Assembly: GCF_036711975.1 (NCBI RefSeq)
Contig: NC_091975.1
Span: 312,501 to 376,500 of the forward strand
Origin: Onthophagus taurus
Lineage: Eukaryota; Arthropoda; Insecta; Coleoptera; Scarabaeidae
Length of the DNA: 64,000 nt
Direction: 5' to 3'
Shown piece after piece: positions 51,801-63,800 of this stretch. The position numbers and the translations under genes were made by a program. Positions within the stretch are counted from its first letter, which is position 1. Each line of letters begins with the position of its first letter. Below the pieces are notes generated by a model. The model searched no databases. It saw only the letters and a program-made list of their open reading frames with translations, and was not told the DNA's origin.

Positions 51801-54800
51801 GAGAGAACAAAAATTTTATTATCTAGAACCTTCCTTCACACTTTATCCAAGCATAGAACTGCTTCAAAACTACTTTTGAGGCGTGTTGAAAAGCCAACGG
51901 ATCAATGAAACATCAACAATGATAATAAAACAAAATAAACCAAAACACTTAGAATAACTTAAATTTTTGGCAAAAATAACTCACTAATGAGCGAAATGCC
52001 TTCCATAAACCTCGATGCATTTATTTAATCTAGTTTCGACGAAAAAAAAGCGCTGCTTAAGTCTTGGCCCTGGACACGTTTTTACTGGTATTTAGTGTTT
52101 TGTCATATTTTTCCTGGTTATTGGTTTTTCTTGAAAAGTCAAGTCGTTTAGTCTACCCAATAGATAAAGAGGTGAAAGCAATGTGGGTTTTGCTCGAACC
52201 AAGAATGCATATTATGCAAGTTTACATCAGCTTGTGGACAGATGCTTCATGCATCCATAGCATTTGTGATAAAAGGATTGGATTTGCCCAAATCATATTT
52301 AAAAGTCAATGGTAATAGTTCAATATGTTATCATAATCGATATCTGTTAAGGCCTGATGTAACAACGTGGTGGAGATATTATTCTCTTGAGAACTCTTGT
52401 GGACAATTGTTTTCGGAGTTCTCAGATTATGTGGGATCACATTGCGCACCAATATGATTTACGAATTCATAGAGATGTCTGAATGGGCTACACGTTGCCA
52501 GTTTTCCGTAATCGCTAAGTCAATCTTAAAAACACTTCTAGAGAAAAATGTCTTTCTTTGTCGTAATTACATTACACATTTTTGCCATGCAGTTGCATCG
52601 TATTCGAAACATTGAAAATAAATCATCATACGCTCTATCATACGCTTCTGCGTTAGTAAATGACATGTTTACAGTTACCATGGTTATGTGATTTGTTTTT
52701 CTCGATGAGGTAACTGGATCGGATTGATGGCACTCGAGTTTTTAACATTTTCTTCTATAACTCGAGAACGGGTGGCGATATCGAGATGCGGTTTTCACTC
52801 AAATTTAGCAAATTTTAAGGTGACTAAGGGTCTGTGAAGTAAATAGTATCGTTCCATTTAACTTTTCTTCAAAAATCACAAAAATATGTATTCGCTGCAG
52901 ATAACGTCCTCTAGCTCATTTGTTTTAAAGCAGACGGTCTTACTGAAAATATCTTTAAAAAGAGTATAAAATGCTCTTTCAAACAACACCGAAAACATTC
53001 AAATCGTTGGAATGGTCTAGGAGATATTAAAATGTAAACATATGAAAACGCATTGGCCTACCCCCTCCCTTATTATGACAGATATGAGAAATATCGCAAA
53101 ACAAAAGCGATGCGGTATTATCCAAGCTATTAAATGATGTTGTCAAAGTTATAGCTCATCGTCTAAGTTTTTGAGATAGCGGGAACTTTATGTTTCTCAA
53201 TGGCAGTTACGCCCCCTAGCGGTCGAATTACGAACTTCAAAATAATTTCCAGCTATTTCTCTTAGTCACTTTACTTATAAGGATTTTTTTCCCAAACCTC
53301 TAGGCCTTACCGTTCTAGAGATACTGCCGCTCCGTACGCTTAACGGGACACCCTGTATTAAGATAACATAATTACGTGCTATAATTAAAATTTGAATATT
53401 GTTTAAAAATCAGAATTACTGGAAGAATCTGAGTCTTCCGCTAGTTGGATGATGACAGGAGGTTAATGAATTTCCCATTAATGTTGTCCAATCTTTTTTA
53501 ATTAGTTCTTCACAGTGGCGAACACTATTTGCCCACATCTCCGGAGTGTAATGACCAAGAGCTTTTTGCCAAGTCTCCTTGACACGACAGATCTTTTTCT
53601 CCGAGCTGGACTGAACATGTTTATTGTAATAAGTTTTTTAAGAACGCCCAACATAGTTCAATGGGATTATATTGGCAATTGTATGGAGGAAGGCGAAGAA
53701 CAGTATGGCCATGGTCTCTTATTAATTTGTCAATTTCAAAGGATTTTTCAATTTGAGGCTTGTAATAACGATTTTTTATTTAAGGTTGGTTCAAACTGTA
53801 TATTATGTTCATTTTTTTTGTGCAGAAACTTGGAGCTTTCTCGATTTGTTTTGAGTGATATGGAGCATTATCCATTACTACCGCACACTTCGCACCCAAA
53901 TTATTTAATGCTGGAAGTAATTGATTTTTCACCCATTCCATAAAAATAATTGACGTCATATTTTTATGATAATCTCTGTGCTCCGTGTTGTCACTGAGCA
54001 AGAGATCGCAATTTGGCAAAAACCCTGACGAAGTGCCTGTGTGCAAGATTGTAAATCTTTTTCCTTCGCCTTCTGCTCTTTGCGGAATACCGAATCTTTC
54101 ATTTTCATTTACCCATTGATAAACTTGGGTGCCATTTTCGTAAATCCAAATTTCGTCAAGAAAAACAAAAGTATACTCTCCGGATTTTAGGTATTGCAAG
54201 TATGTCTTTAAAAATGTAATTCTTTTTGCAACTATATGTTCTATTGCTTATCTTTTTATATCTATATCCCATAGATTTTATAATTTTATGTAATTTTGAT
54301 CTACCATTAGTAAAATCACATTCATTTCTTGCAAAATTAAGTAAATCATTAAGATTAAAATACTGTTTTTGTATTTTAATTTTTGTATTTGTCTTCCTAA
54401 CTCTTCTTTAATAAAATATAAATTATTATCCGTTTTGTAGTTCATTTTACAACGCCCTTGTTATGTTGAATATAAATTTAATTTTAAAACTCAAGTGCAA
54501 TACACATACATCAAAAATACGTGAAGCTTTATCACATATATATTTTAAATTCGTATTTGGTGTCTCCGTCTGTACTTCTTCACAATACCGAATTATAGAG
54601 TTTTTTTCGCGTTTAGACAGTTGACATCCCGTTCCACCCTTTCTTAACATTTTTATGGTAGATTGGAGCAGCAAAAAAATTATATGAAAATTGTTTTTTA
54701 ATCAATCTTAACAAATTTGATAGACAGTGGTGGCACACAATTAAAGTAAAAGTCACGACATGCGCTTTTACTTTCAATACCAACTTGACGACACTTTGAC

Positions 54801-57800
54801 GATTGATTTAAATAAAAAACAGATTATAGGTTTCATATAGATATGGTATTGATGTTGCGGAATTATTTGGAGTTAGGTTTATAACGTTGAAATCTGGTTA
54901 GTTTTTATATGCTATATGATATTAATGTAGCTCCTCGGTTTAATTCATCCCTGAAATCCATTCAGATTTTGACATCTTTTAAACTTGGTATTGTTCTTGT
55001 ACTTGTGCTGATATCAATTTGACGAAAATCGCCAAAAACGTTGGAACAAATTCTATTCCTACTATTATATTACATCTACCCAGATTCGTTTTTAGTTCGT
55101 TCGTAAACTACTTTTAGCACCTATATATATTATATTATAAATTCTAGAGTTTTTAAATTGATTATAGAATAGCCTCTATTGTATTTTAATTTTATTATTT
55201 TCTTTGAAACTAGCTGTATCCATGAGTACATGGATGTGTACTCGGAAGTGGTGCAACCGGATGCCGGCGAACTGATCAATTCACCTTTTGGCGGCAGATA
55301 CTGCGGCCCAATACCTCCGCGAAGACGAGTATCCCTTTACAGGGCCATCGCCCTCGCTTTTTACACGGATAAGAACGTGTCCACCAGCGATCTCTTTACC
55401 GGACGTTATCAATTTATCAACGACAGTAAGTTAAAATTAATCTATTTTAATTTTAATTTTTTCTTCTATCTAAAACTTTAAAATCATCTTGTGACAGTAA
55501 AAAAAAATTGTCTTAAAAGCGGCTCTCCATCGAGCGTAACTTGCGACAAGAGGGGATTTCCTCGTGTACGGGCAACGTTTGGCCCACTTTCTTTTGAATA
55601 ATTTTGTGGGATGGGGACGGAATGAAGTGGTACTAACCACCCCCATCCTATCCCGCACGTTTGAGTACGTAAGGATGGGGGGAAGGGAAACTCCTTTTTT
55701 TAAGAGTTGCAAGACGTGCGGGATATTACTCCATGAAAAGCTTTGTTCTTTCCTTCTAGTCTTTCAATTTTTCAAAATGGAAAAATTCAACAACAAAAAA
55801 ATTTAGAAATGTATTTAAGTTTTTTTTTAAACTTTTTTAATTCTTTAAGTTACCTTAATCACTAGAACAATAATCACAAGAAAATGTTGCACATTTTTAA
55901 TGCACTATCACTAAAACTAACACAAGACCTAGAACTAGAATCATTCGGGTTTAGCCGTCTTGAGAGACGTGTGACTAAATCCGAATGTTTCTGGTTCTCA
56001 GTCTAGTGATAGTGCGTTTATAAGCCGGCCGAAAACTCATAAGCAAGTTACCTGTTGCGAAGCAAAACCTTTCCTTATTTAAATAATAAAGGGTTTTCCA
56101 ATAAGAGGTGTTATTTTGATATTCAAAGAAAAATGCATTTTTTAGTATAAATGATCGGATGTTTATTTCATTATAAAGAAGAAGGTATGCCGTTAATAGT
56201 GGAAAATAACATTAGGCAAATGACCACCACGACCACGCTTACAGGACAATATCCTTTCCATGAAATTTTCCATAACCAAATTGCAAAGTGGCTGCCCTAT
56301 GTCCTCAATAGCCTCACGAATTCCATCTTTGAGGTCTTGAATCGACGCTGGGCTGTTGGCGTACACCTTCTCTTTCACGTGGCCCCAAAGGAAGAAGTCG
56401 CAAGATGTTAAATCACAAGATCTCGGTGGCCAATTGTGATCACCTCTTCGAGAGATAACACGGTCCGGAAACTTTTCCCGTAAAAGATCAATGGTTTCGT
56501 TGCTTGTTGTGGCCACTTGTTGTCCACATCAATACCATCCAATTCCGGCCATAAAAAATCATTAATCATCTCTCGATAGCGCAATCCATTCACCGTAACT
56601 GTTGCTCCAGCCTCATTTTCGAAAAAGTAAGGTCCAATGACTCCGCCGGACCATAAACCGCACCAAACAGTCACACGTTGAGGATACAGAGGCTTTTCAA
56701 CAATAACTCTTGGGTTTTCCGAGCCCCAGATGCGACAATTTTGCTTGTTGACGAAGCCACCGAGGTGGGAATGGGCCTCATCACTCAAGATGATTTTTCG
56801 ATGGAATCATTTTCATGCATTTCAACGACCCAATCATCAAAGACACGACGTTGTTGATGATCGGACGGCTTGAGTTCTTGTGTTAACTGAAGTTTATAAG
56901 CCTTAAGACCCAAATCTTTATGCAAAATACGGTGTAATGACGTTACATTACATTACATTACATTACATAGAATACATATCGGGTAGGCGGACCAACCAAC
57001 CTTGCACCGCGACCCTAAGGATCTATTAGGTTATCAAATTTCACCGTGCAGTCCAATGCTCTTAACGAACATTAATACCTTGCTCGGCGAAAGGTCATTC
57101 AGATCTTTTGAGGAGATAAACTGCGACCCAAAAATCGAGAATCTGATACGGTTAACGGCAGGGCAGTGGCATAAAACATGCTCAACCGTCTCTGCTTCCT
57201 CCGCACATAGTCGGCATTCAACATCGTCGGCTAAACCCAACAAGTTGAGGTGTGCTTTTAATCGGCAGTGTCCAGTAAAAACTAAATAATATTCCCGGGT
57301 TTGACAGTGGCGATGTTAATAAACACCTTAGCATGTCTCATTCCAGGAGAACTGGTCCACAGTAAGCGAAGTCTCTCTTCAGCCCACAGTCCAATCCTAT
57401 ATTTGGCCATCGCAAATGATACACCAACTGCTGGTTCCCACAAACGCTTCAGCGCTGCCATCTCGTGCTAGCTTATCTGCCGCTTCATTGCCAGCAACCC
57501 CAGAGTGACCCGAGACCCAGATCAGAGAGACTCTGTTATCACAACTCAGTGTGTTTAATGTTCTCTTACAATCATTAACCAGAGCCGACACCGTTTTCGC
57601 GGCTTGCGGCGCCTGGAGAGCGGCTTGACTGTCTGAGAAGATTCGTACTGTCATGTTCTTCACCCCTCTTTCAAGAAGGATTTTAGCACCCATGTCAATA
57701 GCAAATACTTCCGCCTGGAATACAGTACAGTACGTACCCAGGCTTGCTTAATTCGAGGTGTCTGGCAGTATACTCCTGCTCCTACCCCTCCAGGCGTTTT

Positions 57801-60800
57801 TGATCCATCTGTGTACAAGCAAATGTCTGCCCGAACCAGAGAATTTTCATTTTCGATCCAGGACTTCCGCTCAGGCAGTACAATCTGGTATCGAGAATTA
57901 ATCACTGATAGTGATACCGCCAAATCTGACGGCATTGATAGCACAGTATCAGTGCTTATAATGTCTTCCGCAGCCCATTGGTAGGACATGTCGGAACAGT
58001 TTTGAGCATATTGCTTAAATCTGTAAATGGTTGTTCTAGCCACTTTCTCTATATGCAAATGCAGAGGAGATAGGCCAAGCAGAACCTCCATTGCTAGAGT
58101 TGGCGTTGTGCCTATCGCACCAGAGATTGCCAATCCAGCTACTCGTTGAATTCGTGAAAGTTTACTGATAGCTGAAGTCTGTCGGACTTTCCTATACCAG
58201 GCTGCTGCTCCGTATGTGATCATAGGTCTAACCACAGTCACATAGAGCCAGTACAGTCTTTCAGGGGTAAGACCCCAACTTTTTCCACAAAGATTGCGAC
58301 AAGTCCACAAGGATAGTCTAGCTTTGTGCAAAACTCCCTGCAAATGTCCATTCCATGACAGGGTTTTGTCTAGGATTACTCCTAGATATTTGACTTCCTT
58401 TGAGAAAGGAATTTCTTCACCTTGGATAGTTGGGCGGATTAGTCCATCCAACATTCGCTTCCTGGTGAAGGGCACAACAATTGTCTTTTGCGGGTTTATT
58501 GAGAGGTTCTCTCCCTTACACCAAGCGCAAATGGTATCTAGGGTCACCTGGAGGACTTTAGATATCCTCGGCAAACAGGTTCCAAAGCAGGGGAGATAAC
58601 ACCCCTCCCTGCGGGCAGCCACCTCCCGGCCTGAAGCGTATCGTATCACCGTGGAGTGAAGTAGAAACTATTCTACTATCTAGCATATTGCGGATCCAAC
58701 CCGCTATAGTTGCTTCCACTCCCCTGTCAAGAGCAGCTCTTTCAAGAGATTGTGGTATTGCGTTGTTGAACGCTCCCTCTATATCCAAAAACGCAGAAAC
58801 CAAGATTTCTTTATCCTGCAGCGTCCTGGATACTCTACCAACTAAGTTGTGTAGAGCCAATTCTGCTGATTTTCCCGCTTGATAAGCATACTGGTGGCGA
58901 CTCAGTGGACCAGATACCAATGGCACCGTACGGATATACCGTTCCAGAACTTTTTCAAGGGTTTTCAGCAGAAATGACGTTAGGCTGATGGGTCGAAAGG
59001 CATTAGGAGTAGGGACCGAACGGCCCGCTTTGGTTATGTAAGATACCCGTACCTTAGTCCATTCTGCTGGCACATATTTCCAGGCAACACTCGCTCTGAA
59101 AATTGTAATGACGTTTGTGGAATGCCTAATTCCAAAGAACGACGAGGAATGGACAAACACTTTCGGCTACAGCAGCAATATTCTCGGCTGTTCTTGAGCG
59201 ACGTGCACGGGTTTTATTCTTCACATCACTAACTTGTCCCAACAGCTCGAATTTTTGTATTGCGGTCCGACAAGGTGCTTCACGACGACCCAAAAATGTC
59301 ACCATTCATTTCACCATTTTTATAGTGAATTTTAATAATTTCAATGCGTTGTTGAAGCTTGTATCGTTCCATTTTTATTAATGGCGTACTTTCTACTTGT
59401 CAAATGTCAAAAAATGACAGCTTCAAAAGTGACATCTACCGAAATAACGGGCTATTCAAAATAACACCTCTTATTGGAAAACGTCAAAAATTTTATACTT
59501 TTTTTAATTTTAGCCGAATATGAAGTTGGTGCCCCAGTAGCAAATACACCATGTAGTTTCTTAGTGAAAGGTTCCGCAAAACCAACAGGAGTGATACTAT
59601 CACCGACGTATCCCGGTGCTTATCCGAAAGCACTACATTGTTCGTATCAGTTTTTGGGTACCCCAGGACAAAGGGTTCGCTTAGAATTCAGGGACTTTGA
59701 CTTGTTTTTCGGTGGTCCACAGTAAGTTTATTGTACCTGTTTGTTTGAGCTTTGAAACTTTTTATCAAATTTATTTTTTGTTGTAGCTGTCCCTTTGATT
59801 ACGTGAAAGTTTACGACGGCGCCGATAACACATCGGCCGTTATCGGGACTTATTGCGGCCAACAGCGTAATTTAGTCCTTTACTCGTCGGAGTACTCACT
59901 GCTGGTCACGTTCGTGACATTGCCACGCACTGCCAATACTCAGAACAGAGGCTTCAAAGGAATCTTTGAGTTTTCAAACTCATTTACAAAATTAGGTAAA
60001 CCAATTTTATTAAGGGTTTATTTTTGGTGGCGGTTATTTTTGTTACACTGTTGGAAATAATTCACGAGCACACCCTGTATAACCTGAACGCGTGTGTCTA
60101 GCGCAATAATATTTAGTATGGAAGTAGTACTAAAGTAGTGTAAATTACTCTCTCATGGAGAGCGGCATAACTCTGTTGGGAGGAGAAACATCAATAGCGA
60201 GAGTATCCCCCGTGAGCTTCGCGTACTATCGCTACACGACGTGGCATGGAGTCTAACAAAAAAAAAAATATCACTACAGTCCTTGGACGGTCTATGGGCC
60301 TTGCCCTTTTACCGTTTTTACATCATCATGCAATATAAGAACTCACTCATTTTCGCAAAAGAAATTCTAAACAACAAAATATCGGAAAACAAAAAAGCAT
60401 TAAAACACACTCACAAAACCTTAAAACATTCTATCCTAACAATAATTCCAAAAAGTAGCACAAATTCAAAACGTGACTAGAAACACTCCCCAAAACTTAA
60501 CCCACAACCCTCTCTACCCATCGTCTATACGCGATCTACTCATTTCCAACGCCCTCCTATACTCCGGACACCCCGTATCAAGCACCGAGTGTCCGGCGTC
60601 CCTACTCCTAACCTTGCAATTCGGGCAAGTCTTAGGTTTATCTCCATTCTTACAATCCTTTCCGACGTGTCCCTCCACTCCACAACTTCTACATACTACA
60701 GCCCTTTCACAAAACCTCGCAACATGACCAAAAGCCAAACACTTGTTGCAACGCAACACCAACACAATGTCACTCACCTTGTACGAAAAGCTTCTCACAA

Positions 60801-63800
60801 AAATCCTGCCCCTTCCAATCAACCTTCTCCATATACCCGGCGAAACCTCTAAAATAACATTTGATCTATCCTTGTTTCCCTCCCTACGAACGTCCCTCGA
60901 CCTAATCTTTATCTCCTTCTTAACCTCTTCCTCCGTCATATCCAGATTTCTAACGGCCAGTTCGCGTACTAGTTCTTCTGTACTAATCTCTTTTTCTACA
61001 TCGTACAAAATAACGCACGGCGCTGCTTTCCTCGGTGTTTCAGCCTTCAAACCTAACTCGTTTAATCTACCACTCTTCATAATCACTTCCACATCTTCAT
61101 TCGTCTCCGTTTCTATCACCACTCCATTTTCCCTTATCTTCCTTAAATTCCTAACCTTCACAGTGTCCAAGCCCTTCAGCATATCCTCGCACACCGCTCG
61201 TTTAACCAACTCGCTGTTATCTAATTTTCCGTCTTCTTTACATTTAACTATAATCACATTCTTTCCTCTTGGTTCCGATCCCATCATTCTTGAAGACACC
61301 GCCCCAGCATAAGATGGTGCCATCGCACCCACCACCGGTACCCTTTGCATCGCTTTCAACTCCTCAATAACACGCTTATTCACCTCATTTTCTATCACCA
61401 ACTCATTAAACAATTCCTCTACTTTATTAAACCTCTCCAATATTGTCAGCCTCGTGTTCTTTGAAAGCCTGGACGGATCATTGATCAGAAAGCCTTGCAA
61501 GTCCTGCTTCACCATACGCATTCGCTCAAGTGGACTACTAACATCCTTTTCCGGCTCCACCGAGATATCTAAATCACATTTTTTTCTCTTTCTTTCGGTC
61601 ATCGACGTCGGCAACGACGATGCCCTTCCTCTAGGAATTGCCCCTTGCTCTTCGTACTCGGACGTCAGTGGACGAACAACCTCCTCTATACGCTCAACTA
61701 ATTGCGCCACCTTCGGCGGAGACCTAAGCACACTGCCTCTTCTTCCAAACGCTAACTGTTCCTCCTCTGCCATCTTTGACGTACCCTCACCTGCTTTTCC
61801 TTTCTCCGACTCCTTTTTGTCCTTTCCGCCTTCCATCTTACTTCCCTCCTTCGCTACCTCCTTTTTTCCTCCTTCCTTCTTGGGATTGCTTATCTTACTC
61901 ATCTTGCACTATAATGTGGCATGGAGTCTATGAGTCGCTGTATTGTAGCGAGAGGGATGGCCAACCATGTCACCTCAACTCGTCTCCATAGCTCCTCAAC
62001 GTTAGCCGGAGGAAGCCGGATAACGTAGAAGTCTCCGACCAGTCATGTCCCAAACATGTTCGATCGGATTCAGATGCGGAAACCGAGCTAGCCATGGAAG
62101 CATTCGTATACGGTGCTATTCCACAAAGGTCTGTACAACACGCCCGATGTGTTGTCGTACGTTGTCGTGCATGTATAGCAGACCTGGGAGCCGCCGAACG
62201 TAGAGAAGCACAACGGACCGTAGCACCTCATCTACGTATCGTTGACCCGTCATGGTCTGCTATACAGGCAGCAGACGTGTACGTCCACCATATGTAATTG
62301 CACCCCATACCATAATGCTCGGTTGTCGGTGGATAGGGTGCTCTTGCATACACTGCTCGAATAGACGATCACCACGGCTCCGATGAACTAAAATTCGCGC
62401 ATCACCGGTGCTCAATTCGAATCTTGATTCGTCGGAAAACAAAATGTCCCTACTAATGCCTAGTGTCGACCCACTCGTGACGTATGCTGCGGTGCTCGGG
62501 TGTTACTGGAATCCGCTGTATCGCACGACGCGCGCGCAGTCACTATCAGATCACTATCTACCAAACGCCGCAGTACAGTTCGCGTAGTGAGTGCGCCTTC
62601 CCCTGCCGGTGGCCAAACAGCTCCAAATGACCTTGAGGAGGACACACACGACGCTAAAGCGCTGAGCACAAGAGTGCGATCCTCGTGTGTTGGAGACGCG
62701 CAGGGCCGTCCCGGCCGCGGCTGAAGGTACCTACGTCCTACCTCAGACCATTCTCGCCATGTCCGTTGCACTGCCGATAACGACGCGCAATTTCACAGAA
62801 CGATACACCCTCAATGTGCATACCCACAAACATTCCTCGCTTAAGTAATGCGATCGCCTATCCATTGCGCACAGAGTACGATAACAACGTGGTCCCTCAC
62901 ACCACACTAAAAACGACCAGTATTTTCCATCCACTTCGGTCTCCATAGCGACGGAATGTTCCACTTGGAAGAGCGGCTCAGTCAACAATGCCGCGACGGA
63001 ACAACTCGAAACTCCCTGAATAAACTCGTCTACAGTAAACCTTTGTGCCCCGCAAGTATTATGGATTTATCTTCAAGCGTTCAGATTATATAGGGTGTGC
63101 TCGTGAATTATTTCCAACAGTGTATATTCATTCTGAAAGCTGTAAGACTTGGGGAGCTTCTTATTAGGGTTAAGTGTGCATTTAAAGATTATTCCTTCGA
63201 ATATTGATTTATTCCACGCCTAATACAAAACTTACAACTACTATCATAAAACAACATAATAATACTGACTGTCACGTACACGGACGCAAAGCATGCCGGG
63301 TAATAATTAATTTACAAACTAATAGATGGCGTTTTAAAATTAAATTAAATTAATGCTACAAAGCGTTATTTTTTTTTAGATTTTATAAGTAAAAACGACG
63401 GCGAGCACATCCGGGGATCGGAGTGTGACCAAAAGATCCTCAGCAAGAAAGAATCAACGGGTTTGGTTTTTAGTCCGAACTATCCGTTTCCATACATGCC
63501 GAAACTTGTCTGTAGATATTTTATTTACGGGATGCAAGATTCGCAACATCTAGAACGGGTTAAGCTACAATTTATGTTGTTTGATATTCCGAAAGGTTCT
63601 AAAGGAGAGTAAGTTACAAGAAAGTGTAACATTTTTGAATCTTAATTAATTTTTTTTTGTAGTTGTACCGATGGTTATTTAAAAATTTACCTCAAAGGAC
63701 AAGAAACGACCGATTCCTACGACAAATTTGATTATGAAATGTGTGGTAACGAGGGTAATCCAATTTCAATGGTTTCTGATGGACCTAGATTAGTGATGGT

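Larger units (their letters stand above)
50700..55030. repeat. Inverted flanking arms with GGCTACATTAA-type subrepeats
   Basis: The left side (50700-51112) has irregular repeats of a unit like CCGAGGNGCTACATTAA (near 50708, 50793, 50960, 51018). On the right (54801-55030) the motif appears in inverse (TTAATGTAGCTCCTCGGTTT near 54930). AAATAAAAAACAGATTATA at about 54810 is the exact inverse of the sequence at about 51085-51103. This suggests one large element with inverted, repeat-bearing ends that encloses the decayed transposase at 53440-54674. Ends and target duplication were not found. Confidence 0.4.
60046..63122 (-). mobile_element. Tc1-type DD34E transposon, interrupted by a gag-only retroelement
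   Basis: Ends CACTGTTGGAAATAATTCAC and its inverse at 63103-63122, with TA on both sides (60044-60045, 63123-63124). The inverted repeats match for about 45 nt with two or three differences. Minus-strand transposase fragments: LSEECLWVCTLRVYRSVK (62830-62780), SEVGRRYLQPRPGRP, MFSDESRFELSTGDARI (first Asp), RQPSIMVWGAITYGGR, and near 62100 LARFPHLNPIEHVWDM (catalytic Glu). Frameshifts are frequent, so it is not functional. A 1.66-kb retroelement interrupts the transposase end. Confidence 0.88.

Noticed and set aside
52064-52615. Three overlapping plus-strand ORFs in the 51.3-53.2 kb element
   Set aside because: No recognisable domain; the transposase remnants are on the other strand.
53515-53943. 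142-codon plus-strand ORF
   Set aside because: Antisense to the IS630-type transposase, whose motifs are on the minus strand.
60743-61933. Ser/Thr-rich plus-strand ORFs of 159 and 189 codons
   Set aside because: Mirror frames of the Lys/Glu-rich gag ORF on the minus strand.
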